Assembly (NCBI GenBank): GCA_039545275.1
Contig: BCHS01000005.1
Span: forward strand, 558,001 to 622,000
Origin: Pseudomicrostroma phylloplanum
Taxonomy: Eukaryota; Basidiomycota; Exobasidiomycetes; Microstromatales
DNA length: 64,000 bases
Direction: 5' to 3'
The position numbers were made by a program, and so were the translations under genes. Positions 45,839 through 57,032 of the stretch are shown in pieces. Under the pieces are notes generated by a model. It was not told where the DNA came from, searched no databases, and worked only from the letters and a program-made list of their open reading frames with translations. Numbering within the stretch: the first letter of the stretch is position 1; each line of letters starts with the position of its first letter.

Positions 45839-48191
45839 ATGGAGAGAGAGAGCGATCCCTCGGGAGGATGGAGATTCGCACAGTGCTTCGGTGATAAGGG
45901 AGAGGTGGAAGACATCACAGAGGGTGAGTGACGTCAGAATCCATCGTACTCGAGACCTTCGACGTAGAGACTAGTCCGTCGTCGGTTGTTGCAGGGTAGC
46001 TAGGGCCTAGAGAGCGCCTGAGGGGAGGTCGGAAGCGGTCCGATGGGTCTATGCACCCATATCCGGTTTGGGTGTGTGCGTGTCCACTGTGACCTTAGCT
46101 CGCAATCGCACCAAGGAGCCGATGGCCAGAGAGGATTTGTCATCTCTGATGCTGCCTTTGCAGCATCTGCGGTCCTACTTGTCGGCTTCTTTCGTTGGGA
46201 TGCGCCCTTCCGGGCGCCTCCTCCGGGTAATTGCGAATGCCGAGGGCTCGACGAGTGTCGTTTCTGTGGCGTGTTCGCCAAGGACCTGTGGCCCATAGGG
46301 CCACAGCACTCAGTGATCATCGACAAGACAGCGCACGAAACTCTCATGGTTTCGCGACGTCACGGTAGCACCATGCGAGCTATAGGGCAGTAAACATTCG
46401 CTTTACAGTCTGGCAAGGGAGCATGCCAATAGCGCTGAGGCAGAGGAGAAAGTCATACCGGATACTGTCCTTGTATAGACACGATGGAGATTTCAAAAAG
46501 AAGGAGGCTCTAGCAGAGACGTCGATGCGTAGCACAGCCTGAATCTGCAGGCAGTCACTGTACGAGCAGTGTATGCGCTAAGCGCCAAGGTGGAAGGGAA
46601 GTCAGCAATACTGACCCGCCCTCCCTCTCTGCTACTGCTCCGTCACACAGCCGACATCATCTCGACAGTGGAGTTCGACCACACTGGAGATTATCTAGCG
46701 ACCGGAGACAAAGGTGGACGAGTGGTGCTGTTTGAGAGAAACGAGTCGGTGAGTTCCGCACATGCCCCGGACAACGAATAGCGCCCTCAGATGAAGACTG
46801 ACATAGCCTGCGTCTGTCTCTCTTCCACCTGCAGAAAAAGGGCTGCGAGTACAAGTTCCATACAGAGTTCCAATCGCATGAGCCCGAGTTCGATTACCTG
46901 AAGTCATTAGAGATCGAGGAAAAGATCAACAAGATCAAGTGGTGCAGGAGACAAAATGCTGCTCATTTCCTCCTGAGCACGAACGGTAAGTTTGTGTTCT
47001 CGCCGTGATGCTTCGAAGTAATTTGCTGACTCTCACGCACCTCCGCCCCTCTAGACAAAACGATCAAGCTGTGGAAGGTCTTTGAGAAGTCGCTGAAGGT
47101 GGTAGCTGAGAACAACCTGTCCTCAGAAGGCTTTCACCCGCCGCCGGCTGGAGGTGTACACCCGAGCTTGCTATCGACGACCCCGGCCGTCGGCAGTGGA
47201 TCGAGTCTGAGACTGCCCAAGCTTCAACATCACGACACAATCGTTGCCGCTGTTCCACGGAAGATCTACGCGAACGCACATGCATACCACATCAACTCGA
47301 TCTCCGTCAACTCGGACGGCGAGACTTACATTAGTGCAGACGACCTCAGGATCAATCTGTGGAATTTGAACATCAGTGATCAAAGCTTCAGTGAGTAGCG
47401 ATCGCCGGTTTTTTTTTACATGCAGAAGACATTCTGATCCCCCGTCTATCTTTTGCATCGCAGACATCGTGGACATCAAGCCAGTGAATATGGAAGAGCT
47501 GACCGAGGTCATTACATCTGCCGAGTTCCATCCCATTAACTGCAACAACTTCGTGTATTCGAGCTCAAAGGGTACAATCAAGCTGGCAGACATGAGAGAT
47601 TCTGCACTCTGTGACCACCATGCAAAGCACTTCGAGGAGGAGGAAGACCCGTCGAACAAGTCCTTCTTCAGCGAGATTATCTCCTCCATCTCTGACGTCA
47701 AGTTCAGCAGGGATGGAAGGTATATTCTGTCAAGAGACTACCTGACACTCAAGCTCTGGGACGTCAACATGGAGAAGAAGCCTGTGAAGACCATCTCGAT
47801 ACACGAGCACCTTCGCTCAAAGCTGTGCGACCTATACGAGAACGACTGTATCTTCGATAAGTTCGAGGCTCTGTGGGGTCCCGACGGCAACAAGGTTCTC
47901 ACTGGAAGCTACAACAATTACTTCCACATCTTTGACAAGGAGGACGACCAGAATGTGGTCCTGCAAGCCGACAAGTCTGCTTTCAAGACGAAGAAGGCCG
48001 CAGGCGGGAAGAAGGGCAAGGGTGCAGGAGCGGCTGGAGCAGTGGGACAGATCAACACGGACAATGTGGACTTCAACAAGAAGATTCTGCATGCCAGCTA
48101 TCATCCTCGAGAGAACACAATCGCCATCGCAGCCACGAACAACCTCTTCATCTTCTCGGCTCAGAATGCGGCGGGCGTCCCAACGCTCTAG
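45839..48191 (+). CDS. CDC55: Protein phosphatase 2A regulatory B subunit (B55/Cdc55)
   Basis: Five exons: 45839-45923, 46651-46748, 46835-46985, 47055-47390, 47464-48191; introns 727, 86, 69 and 73 nt; 465 aa. The B55 propeller directs PP2A to substrates, with roles in mitotic exit and morphogenesis. Seen: [28 protein letters not shown] across the first junction, [85 protein letters not shown] across the last junction, DMRDSALCD and [19 protein letters not shown] Gly/Lys/Ala-rich loop (~410-430) is an addition to the core. The continuous alignment proves that the 727-nt first intron contains no missing coding exon. Confidence 0.96.
45924..46650 (+). other. Unusually long CDC55 intron 1 with perfect hairpins
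   Basis: Length 727 nt against 66-137 nt for the other introns in this window. Perfect stem-loops: 46148-46167 (8-bp stem, loop CTTT), 46202-46217 (6-bp stem, loop TTCC) and 46286-46306 (9-bp stem, loop ATA). A CRE octamer TGACGTCA lies at 45929-45936, just inside the 5' end. Short frames exist on both strands but resemble nothing known. Confidence 0.75.
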
Positions 48192-49163
48192 TGGCCGGAC
48201 GGCGTGAGAGAGAGACGGGATATGCAAGACGGCTTCAGGATCCGTAGTGCCTTCCATGCAGTCATGCTCAGAAGTGTTGCAAGACGCTGTCCCTGGTCCG
48301 AGGTCCTCCGCAGCGAGGCTTCAGGATCTGGCCACCGGGTACGGTTTACACCAGTGGCTCTCAAGAGACCACCTACTACAAGATCATCTCCCTGGCTGTC
48401 TTCTCGTCATCCTTCCATATTCGTATCACCTCGCGACCCAACTCACGGTATTCGGATAGTAGCGAGATGCCACTTTCGAAGTCAAGGCTGTGAGAGACCG
48501 TGTCTGCGGCTGCAGTCACCGTTACCTCACCGGACTCTTCTATGCCTATGCCACCGCGTCTCTCGGGTACTGCCTCATCACCCTCTTCTCATTCCCTTCC
48601 TCCTTTATATTACTTTACTCCATATTTTCCTCCCTCTACCTTTACGACCCTTCCATCTATTCCCCCCTCTCCCACTCTCTCTCCCCTCGTAGTCGTTCCG
48701 GAATCCTTTCTGTTTTAGAGCATGGTAGTCGCCCTTTGGACTACCTCGATTGGAGGTGGTGGTGGGAAGGGTAGAAGGGGCGGCAGGGCTCGCATCACTG
48801 GCGAGCTGGGAGGAAAGGAGGAAAGGAGGAAGCAAACTCAAAGACTAGAAAAAGCGCAAAGGGGATTTTGGGGAGAAGTTGGAGGGAAGGTCGGGTGGAA
48901 GAACAAGAATAGCATGAATGTATGTATGCATCAGGGGAAACAAAGTACAGGCTGTGGGAATGTGCGGCTAGCAGCGCAAGAAGATTGAATATGAAAGAAT
49001 CAAGACTAGATGGCTGCATGCGTGTTGCGATTGTGACTGGTGATTGATTGATGGCTCGATGGCGTGGTTGTACAGACGGCAGAGCGTACATCCCTACAAG
49101 CTCGACGGTCGAGGGGCTGTTCTCGGCTGCTCGCCTCGCCTCGACTCATCTCCCTTGTCCATC
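48192..49163. other. Convergent 3' intergenic region
   Basis: 972 bp between the CDC55 and methionyl-tRNA synthetase stops. Pyrimidine-rich near 48590-48690, purine-rich near 48760-48900. No gene recognised. Confidence 0.5.
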
Positions 49164-51429
49164 TCACCTCCTCCCCTTGCCTCCTCCCCCTCCCTTCCCA
49201 ACGGGCTGCTCCTCGACCAATCGTGGAAAGAGCGGGAGCAGCTTCTCCTCCTTCTCCAAGAATGCCACTTTCCCTCTCATCTTCCTAACCTCATCCCACG
49301 ACAAGCCCTCCTCCTTTTCCAAATCCAAATCGAGTCCCTTTTCAAGCAACTCCCTCATTTTCCCAGGCATAAAAGGAAGCAACATGGTGCCTGTAATCCT
49401 GAGGGTTTCGCGGGTGTAGAAGATGGCGGAGAGGCGGTGTGATGAGGAGTGTGCTGATTTGCGCCAGGGCTCGATTTCTTGGAGGTAGGCATTCACTTGG
49501 GCTAGGAGGTCGAAGATGACCTCGAGGGCTTTGGAGATTTCGCCGCGTTGCATGCACGAGTCGACCTTGTCTGTAGGGCCGGGGTAAATGCAGGCGGCAG
49601 GAGCAGGGGACAAGGAAGGATCAGTACGCAAGCATGGCGACCCGTCGTGTTCTCTCCCACTCACCTCCAAGAGCGTTCATTGCCGCTTCGAGCTCCTCGT
49701 GCCTTTCACCCGGTCTAGGTCGCTTGACTTCAATAAGTCTTGCTCCACCCTTGACATGCCTCCGTATCGTCAGTGGCTTCAGCCTCTCCTTCTCCTCCTT
49801 GGTCACATCACCCCGTTCCTGCTTTCGCTTCTCCTGGAGCTCGCCCAGCAGCAGCTCTTGCATAAGGGGCGAGGTGATCCTAGACAGTAGGTTGCCGAGC
49901 TGTCCTCCCAGGTACTTTCGGTGATACTCGATGAGGGTGCTCGTAGAGTAGTCGCTATCGGTCGCGAGGTTGCCGCCTACTCGACAAAGAAAGTAGCGCA
50001 CGACGTCCTGCCCGTACTTTTCGATCTCCTCAAAGGGATCGACGACGTTGCCTTTTGATTTGGACATCTTCGACTTGCCCATCGTCCAGTGGGAGTGTGC
50101 TATGATCTTTCGGGGTAAAGGCAGACCTGCGGCTAGGAGTAGAGCAGGCCAGTAGACTGCGTGGAAACGGAGGATGTCCTTGCCTACGACGTGCACATCA
50201 GCGGGCCATGCGGAACCCTCCCAGTCAGCTAGCGCCTTGCCCTCGCCATCGTTCGCAGCTCCAGCCTCGCTTTCGACCTTGCTTTGCTCGGTGTGGGCCT
50301 TCCAAGGAAACCCTGTGACGGTAATGTAGTTGACCAAGGCATCGATCCAGACGTAGATGCTCTGTGATGTATCGTCGGGCACCGCCAGACCCCAGCTCAG
50401 ACGTGATGAGGGCCGGGACACGGAGAGGTCCTCGAGACCTGACTTGATCTCTTCTAGAATCTCCGCATGGCGCGAGGGAGGCAAAATGGCTGACGGTGAT
50501 GAGGGCAGGGGGCAGAAGTCAGCATGTAGCTCGACGCCTGCTTATCCTCATCCTACTCACCATCCGGCGTGCTCTCCAGCCACTCCACCAGCCTGTCCTT
50601 GAAGGCCGATAGCCGAAACTTGTAGTTGTCCTCGGATGTCCATTCGACTCTCTGCCCAGTCTCTATGGCTTCGTGGTACTTCTCCCCCGTCCTTTCGTCA
50701 GTGACGGACCTGACTTGAGCCGGAGGATAGAAGGCTTCGTCGGAGACTGCGTACCAGCCTTCGTGAGCTCCTTTGTAGATGTGGCCAGCATCCACGAGAC
50801 GACGCTACCGCAAGGGAGAGGACCAGAGAACGGTCAATGAGTGGAGCGCTTTCGAGCCCAAGTTCGACTTCACTCACCCAGATCTCGTGGACGGCCACTT
50901 TATGCCTGTCTTCGGTGGTCCTAATAAAGTCTGTGTACCCGACACCGGCAGTATCTGCCAAGACTCTAAACCTCTGACTGATCCGATCACAAAGGGCCTG
51001 AGGATCCTCCTTGCGCATCTCCGCCACCTTTTGGATCTTGAGACCATGTTCGTCTGTCCCGGTGGAGAGCAGGGGCTGCGTCTTGCCCTTTCCTGCAGGA
51101 GCAGCAGGTGACCATCCGGAGTGTCGCAGAGAGCTCCAGCGCGTGAGGACATCTGCTAGTACGTCTGAGTGGAGATGGCCCACGTGGGGTGAGGCATTGA
51201 CGTAGAATATGGGAGTGGTGCAGAAGAAGGGTGAAGGGAGCGTAGAGGAAGAGGGGACTGCTTCGCTGGGTGAGGCTGAGGGCTTGTCTGGTGCTGGAGG
51301 AGCTACGCTACTCGACCAGCGAGTCGCAGCAGAGAGTCGAGGTAGCCGATGCCGAGAAGGCCCCGCAAGAGGAGCAGCAGCAACAGCGCCTCCGAGCCTT
51401 TGCAGCCTTAGAGGCAAGCACGAGACCAT
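49164..51429 (-). CDS. MSM1: Mitochondrial methionyl-tRNA synthetase
   Basis: Four exons: 51429-50878, 50804-50561, 50489-49665, 49570-49164; introns 73, 71 and 94 nt; about 675 aa. Class I synthetase charging mitochondrial tRNA-Met. The N-terminus is Arg/Ser/Ala-rich without acidic residues for ~45 residues (RLQRLGGAVAAAP), as a mitochondrial targeting sequence. Seen: PIFYVNASPHVGHLHS (HIGH-type motif, ~75-90), GTDEHGLKIQ, SEDNYKFRLSAFKDRL, SRPSSRLSWGLAVPDD, YVWIDALVNYI, KMSKSK (~406-411) GNVVDP, and an anticodon-binding helical domain with WRKSA and MPGKMREL. It lacks the zinc-knuckle insert and C-terminal extensions of the cytosolic enzyme, which fits the mitochondrial type. Start: first ATG of the frame. 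Confidence 0.93.
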
Positions 51430-51745
51430 TGATGTGTCCGTTGCAGGAGCAAATCGTCTTTCGCAGGAGGCTGTCTTACAGGAGCAAAGCTGAACCTCGT
51501 ACCGCACAAAATCGGGCCCCCGGATCTTCTTTCTCCACTCTGCCGCTCTTTCCGCATCTCGGGGTCGGCGTCAACGCACCCGGCAGCCGGCATCCCTGGC
51601 AGACTAGACTATCCATTCTGGCCCCTTTCACCTTCGCTCTGTCCTCTTCATTGAGCGTCACCGTAGCGCTACATACTCCTCCTGATTCCTCTTGCCCAAG
51701 TAAGGCAGCTCGCGCCCTTCTGTTCTGGCATCGCTCGCCGTGCTC
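51430..51745. promoter_or_regulatory. Divergent promoter MSM1 / lipase
   Basis: 316 bp between divergent starts. No gene, no clear TATA box. Confidence 0.45.
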
Positions 51746-53495
51746 ATGGCGAGAGACGGTCACGCAGCACCACTTGCAAATTCTTCTTCTTCCTCCTCCA
51801 CCTCTGCCTTTCTTAAACGGCCTCAGCCAGCCCGACCCGTATTAGAGCATTCACAAGGTTCATCAGCACTCCTCGAGGCCACCACTCAGATCCAGCCTTG
51901 GGTAATCTCACGGCCTCCCCGTGCTCGAGTGGCTCTGAAGCACCACCGCTTCTCTACATCGACACCTACCACCTCGGTGACCACACCTGAGATTCTGCGC
52001 TACCCTTTCCGAGTGCGCCTGCCGAGACCGACACTACCCGACATGCCTCCTCCCCTCCGTCTACCCAAGCCTCCACGAAGTTGGCGACCGGGAAAGCTGG
52101 ACCCATCGTACCCTTCATGGTGGGCAAGCGAGGGGAAACACATCTCGAGGCCTGTGCCAGGGGGCGATTCTGAGCCCTCCGATACGAGCCTCAGTTCCCC
52201 TACTTCCGCTTCCGAACGAGACAAGGGGCCACGACGTCCAGCATACTGGAAGATGAGTGCAGCTAGTCACTCCCGGTCGGCTTCCAGTTCCAAGGCGAGC
52301 AGCATGGCCGGGCGGCCTTTCACGACCAGTAATCGTCACTCTTCCAGTCCGACGGTCAGCCTTCAGTCAGCCAGTGCGGTGGCAGAGCTAGAGCGGCCCC
52401 GCCTCCGTACGGACCCCGACCCTCTGCAAGTGACATTGGACAAGATGCGCAGCCTCTTTGCCTCTGAAGACTCGGGAGGCTCCAATTCAGAAAGGGGCAA
52501 AGGGTGGGCAAAGGAACAGAAAGATCGGGTAGACCGAGCATTGGACGACGTCGAGCAGGCTAAGCAGACGCCCTTGGAGTACACCTCTGTGAGGGTGCAA
52601 AAGTCGTACGAGAAGCCCAAGCTACCCTGCGTATTCTTGCACGGTCTCTTCGGCTTTGCCACCCTCAGGCCCTTCATCTCGCTACCACAGCTCACGTTTG
52701 ATTATTGGAGGGGAGTGATAGATGTGCTGGAGGAGAATGGGGTGGAGGTGCTGGTGACGAATGCGACGACGAGTGCGAGCATCGAAGAGAGGGCTAAAGA
52801 CGCCTGCAAGATGATAGAAGAGCGGTTCCCAGGCAGGGAAGTGAATCTCTTGGTGAGTGAGCCAGGGGGAACCACTGATGAATCCTGGTTCGTGAGAAAT
52901 CTGACTCCTGGCTTCTGGCTCTTGCTCACAGGGACACTCCATGGGAGGTCTGGACTCGAGATACATTGCATCATGCATCAATGATCGCACATTCAAGGTA
53001 GCGTCTGTCACTACGATTGCTACGCCTCATCGAGGCTCTCCCTTTGCCAGCTACCTCTTGTACAACATGATCGGCCGACAACGGCTGCCCACTTTGCTGA
53101 ATCTAGTCAAGACGGTGGGCATCCCCGGCGAGGGCAGAGCCTTTGAGAATCTCACCACGGAGAGGATGAAGGAGTTCAATGAGCTCTGCAAAGACGCCAA
53201 GGACACAAAGTACTACTCGTGGGGAGCTGCCTTCCGCCCCGGCGTATTCAACGAGTTCAGGTGGCCATGGGCTGTAGTCTGGGAAAAGGAAGGGCACAAT
53301 GATGGCTTGGTGAGCGTGTCGAGCTCGGAGTGGGGTCAGTATAGAGGGACGTTGAAGGGCTCGCATATAGAGATTATTGGGTGGGGGAACGCCTGGGCTT
53401 CGATGAGCGCGTCGCTCACGGGCTCGGAGGCGCCCTTTGACTGTCAGAACTTCTACCTCAATGCCTGTGAGGACCTGGCGAGGGAAGGATTTTGA
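51746..53495 (+). CDS. Alpha/beta-hydrolase, triacylglycerol lipase-like
   Basis: Two exons, 51746-52852 and 52932-53495, intron 79 nt, phase 0; 556 aa. The catalytic domain starts near residue 290 (LPCVFLHGLFGFA, oxyanion strand-turn), has the nucleophile elbow GHSMGG (Ser ~372) directly after the intron, then TIATPHRGSPFASYL as in bacterial and fungal lipases, an acid candidate in GHNDGLVSVSS and a late His in GSHIEIIGWG. The first ~280 residues are Pro/Ser/Arg-rich and disordered; the start is basic and Ser-rich and could be a mitochondrial presequence, and no secretory signal peptide is seen, so it is probably intracellular. Substrate unknown (neutral lipid or phospholipid). Confidence 0.85.
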
Positions 53496-54416
53496 GCATA
53501 GACAGGCGCGGCCAGATAGAAGGAGATCACAACGATCCTTATTACCACAACACCTTGTCATTGACATTGTCACACGTCTGTACAATAAGCAACAATGATG
53601 CACTACCGTTGTAGAGTATGTAGCTTGGCGAAGAGCTTTTGCTGCGAGCTCAAATCGATGCATGTCCGCACACATCTCGTCAGAAGAGAAAAGGAGAGGG
53701 AGGGAAGGACGTAAATCACAGGTCATCTGCAATGGTACTGCAGGAGTATGCGGGGAGAACCCGACAGAGGTGCACTAGCTCTTATGCATACTGAGACAAG
53801 CGCGCTGCAATTCCGCGGTGGATCTACCCGGCTGATCGCCGGCCATGGCCAGCCGACAAGAGCACAAGGAGCGGAGCGGCTGTCTGTCTTTGCGACAGGT
53901 AGCTGCCGGCGGAACCCTTCATGGTGGCAGGCTTTGCCTTGGCGTAGACGCAGACGCAGGCGCAGCGCAGCGGAGAAGTCTGTCTGGCGGTGCGGTACGA
54001 TTGTCAGGCCATGTCACCTGCGCAATCGGACTTGGGCGTGCCGAGGGCGGGGTGGCGCGGGTCCGTGCACGACGTGGAGTTGGTGTTGGGCGAAGAATCT
54101 ACCCCTTTGCGGGAACAAGTGTTCAAAAGGGCAGCACACGCAGCGCACATCGATTCACTCCTTCCCTTCTTTCCCCTCATCCTACGATCACGTTTCAGTC
54201 CTCCCTTCTTCACTCTCCTTCACTCTCCATCTTCAGTCGTACCCTGGTGGTCGCTGATACTTCTTCGCTAGTCGAGACATTCACTTTGCAAATAACCACC
54301 CCCACACACACTCTCTTTACCGTACATACCCCAAGTTTCTCTGTGAGAACTTATCCACTCTCTTTCATCTCATCCTAACAACCTAGCATACCCCTCTCAC
54401 CTACATCAAAGTCAAG
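53496..54416. promoter_or_regulatory. Intergenic: lipase 3' end and promoter of the secreted-protein gene
   Basis: 921 bp. No gene recognised; overlapping open frames near 53750-54260 are Arg/Trp-rich and not credible. The last 200 bp are pyrimidine- and CA-rich leader-like sequence. Confidence 0.45.
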
Positions 54417-57032
54417 ATGCTCTTCACTCCCGCCGTCATCTCTGCCCTGACCCTCTCTGCAGTGTCGGCTGTGCCGCTCAAGCACGAAGGCCGAGCGCTG
54501 GGCGTCACCAGCTTCAACAAGCTGATGCTGCGCAGCCAGCACACCGATATCCTCAAAGGCCAAAATCTGACCCCATTCCAGCGATCTCCTGCCGAAATGA
54601 TCGCAGCCATGGGTCAGATCCACGCCCTCGCTGCCCGCGCCACTACCGACGACCTTCAGGGCTTCTCAGGCGTGCTGAGCCTGGTGCAATGCATGGTCGA
54701 CACCCTCCTCGCCAAGGCAGACTCGTCCTGCACCGCAGAGAGCAGCGATCTCAGCTCTAGCAACGTTGCCGAGTCTAGGATCAGCGAACTGCTGGGCAGC
54801 CTCAGCACTGCCGTCACTGCGGCGCAGGATCAGGCTAGGAAGAGGGACTTCTCCCAGCCTGCTTCCGACCCACTGGAGCTCTATGCTCGCTCCTCGACCA
54901 ACGATGCCTTGGCCGTACTCAGCAACTTGCAGCTCCAGATCGGCAGTCTTATGACTGATCTAGTCGCACTTGCTCAGGCCGGTGACGAGGCCACCTCCAC
55001 CGAGAGTGCCGATCACAGCGAGACTTCCGCCAGTGCCGATTCTTCCACCAGCACCAAGAAGACTCACACCAAGTCACACCACCACACCAAGACTACCTCG
55101 GAGGCTACGGCTACCGTCAGCTACGGAGCCAACGGTGTGGCATGCCCCGCTGCTACTGCCGAGAATCTGGGACAGTACATTCCCGGCTGCAAGGGCTACG
55201 GTCGAAGGAGTCTGGCTGAGAAGCGAGAGGTGACCGAGAAGCAGTTGAACAAGCTCGTTCCGGCTCTGGCTACCATTCTGGAGCAGGTGCCCAAGCTCAT
55301 CATGGAGACTGCCGCGGTCTCTACCTCTGTCAACGCCTCGGACGTCAATGTCACCCAGCTCGCTTCGATTGCTAACCTCACTAACAACCTGACAAACTCG
55401 ACCGAGTACAAGGAGATCGTGAAGGACTTCAAGGTCATCCTCAAGGCCCTCACGAGCACTGCTTCTACTACCTCGACTGCCACTGCTCCGACGGCTACGG
55501 CCAATGTAAAGGCCGTGCTGGCGAAGAACGACAAGAAGACGAAGTCCACCAAGAAGGACAAGAAGACACAGTCTACCAAGGAGGCCAAGAAGACCAAGAC
55601 CTCGACGCAGACGCAGACTCAAACCATGACGGTCACTGCTACTTCCACGCCTACATCCACCAGCACTACCAAGGATAAAGGCAAGAGTACCAAGAGCAAG
55701 AAGGTCCATGACACGACTTCATCCACAGTCATGTCTACTGTTCAGGCCACAATCACCGAGACTACCACCAAAGCTGCCGAGACGAAGTCGAAGAGCACCA
55801 AATCGGCAAAGTCGACGAAGAGCACCAAGAGCAAGAGCAAAACCAAGACCAAGACCAAGACCAAGGGCGACGATGATGACGATGAGGATGAGAATGAGAA
55901 TGAGGATGAGAATGAGGATGAGAATGAGAATGAGAATGAGGATGAAGATGGGGATGACGCTACCTCCACTGAGCCTACTTCGACTGTCACCGTCGTCGTC
56001 ACTGCCACTGGTTCGAATTCTGACTCGAGCACAAGCACACTCACCGTCACCTCTGCCACCACCGGCACGAGTTCGAGCGCTACCAGTGCTGCGATCACTA
56101 CCACTGCAACCCCCAATGCTGCCGTTGCGAGCGCCCTAGCCGACGAGGACGACGAGTCCACCACAACCACTACCGGCGACAACTTCAAAGTCTCCCATAC
56201 CACCTCCTCTGCCGCTTCTGCCGCCACAATCGCCCATGGCACTATCGCCTCCGACCAGCAGGAGGAGCGTCGCGACTTCTCTTCCCTCCTCGAGGGCGAC
56301 GGGATGCGCTACGTGCGTCGCTCCGCAGGAAAGATCAGTGGACTCTCCACATCTCAGCTGGATAAGCTCAAGACGATTCTGGACTCGTTGAGCCATTCGA
56401 CGAGGAAGTCGAAGAAGCACATCAAGACGAGGACTAAGAGCAAGACGAGCACCTCTACTGCTGCTGCTGCTGCAAAGAGGGCAAAGAATAATGTGGAGAG
56501 TGTGGACTTTGATTTGCAGACGATCAATGATCTGATCGTCACGCTCATCTCTGGCTCTAGCTCCAGCGCTTCTTCCTCGGACTCCTCCTCCTCGTCCGCT
56601 GCTTCTTCTTCTTCTTCTTCCGACTCTACTCCTTCGGCCACATCCACCGACGACTCGACCCCCTCGGCCACTTCCACATCCACTTCCACGAGCGACGAAG
56701 ACGATGAAGACGAAGACGACTCTTCTGCCTCATCCACCTCCTCCGCCAAATCATCAAGCGCAACCGAAGACTCCTCTTCCGACTCCTCCACCTCCACCTC
56801 CTCCGACGACTCCAACTCCTCAAAGAAGCGCAACATCGCCTCGCCCGCCTCCACCTCTCAGGAAACCCTCGCCCTCCGCTCCCTCTCTGCCCTGCGTCGC
56901 CTCATCACCAATCCCGACCTCGAGCTCACCGAGGTAACCAAGCGAGACTTGACCCTCGCAGAGGAGTTGATCGACTTGCTTGTTTCGCCTGGACAGAAGG
57001 GGTTTGTGAATGCGGATCTGATCGCTAGTTGA
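54417..57032 (+). CDS. Secreted S/T-rich protein with dibasic (Kex2-type) sites; function unknown
   Basis: Single exon, 871 aa. Residues 1-19 form a clear signal peptide (LFTPAVISALTLSAVSA, then VP). After it, short amphipathic helical blocks (~75-100, ~160-190, ~275-345, ~640-665, ~690-710, ~840-860) alternate with Ser/Thr- and Lys/Thr-rich linkers and an acidic Asp/Glu/Asn run (~485-515). Dibasic sites followed by short predicted peptides occur near residues 143 (RKR-DFSQ), 264 (RR-SLAE), 270 (KR-EVTE), 617 (RR-DFSS), 634 (RR-SAGK), 803 (KR-NIAS) and 841 (KR-DLTL). Four Cys lie in two spaced pairs (92/105, 243/258); six N-glycosylation sequons cluster at ~306-327. No GPI signal or membrane span. 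I do not recognise the family; a cell-wall or Kex2-processed secreted protein is an inference. Confidence 0.8.
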   Translation: MLFTPAVISALTLSAVSAVPLKHEGRALGVTSFNKLMLRSQHTDILKGQNLTPFQRSPAEMIAAMGQIHALAARATTDDLQGFSGVLSLVQCMVDTLLAKADSSCTAESSDLSSSNVAESRISELLGSLSTAVTAAQDQARKRDFSQPASDPLELYARSSTNDALAVLSNLQLQIGSLMTDLVALAQAGDEATSTESADHSETSASADSSTSTKKTHTKSHHHTKTTSEATATVSYGANGVACPAATAENLGQYIPGCKGYGRRSLAEKREVTEKQLNKLVPALATILEQVPKLIMETAAVSTSVNASDVNVTQLASIANLTNNLTNSTEYKEIVKDFKVILKALTSTASTTSTATAPTATANVKAVLAKNDKKTKSTKKDKKTQSTKEAKKTKTSTQTQTQTMTVTATSTPTSTSTTKDKGKSTKSKKVHDTTSSTVMSTVQATITETTTKAAETKSKSTKSAKSTKSTKSKSKTKTKTKTKGDDDDDEDENENEDENEDENENENEDEDGDDATSTEPTSTVTVVVTATGSNSDSSTSTLTVTSATTGTSSSATSAAITTTATPNAAVASALADEDDESTTTTTGDNFKVSHTTSSAASAATIAHGTIASDQQEERRDFSSLLEGDGMRYVRRSAGKISGLSTSQLDKLKTILDSLSHSTRKSKKHIKTRTKSKTSTSTAAAAAKRAKNNVESVDFDLQTINDLIVTLISGSSSSASSSDSSSSSAASSSSSSDSTPSATSTDDSTPSATSTSTSTSDEDDEDEDDSSASSTSSAKSSSATEDSSSDSSTSTSSDDSNSSKKRNIASPASTSQETLALRSLSALRRLITNPDLELTEVTKRDLTLAEELIDLLVSPGQKGFVNADLIAS
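55871..55957 (+). repeat. GATGAG/AATGAG hexanucleotide repeat inside the secreted-protein gene
   Basis: Imperfect tandem GAn-TGAG units encode the alternating Asp/Glu/Asn run; the array is in frame, so length changes by whole units keep the protein open. Confidence 0.9.

Noticed and set aside
46043..46393. 116-codon frame inside CDC55 intron 1
   Set aside because: An antisense frame of similar length exists, nothing resembles a protein family, and the B55 alignment is continuous without it.
53748..54378. Overlapping 169-177-codon frames before the secreted-protein gene
   Set aside because: Arg/Trp/Cys-biased products, two frames open over the same bases, leader-like sequence downstream.
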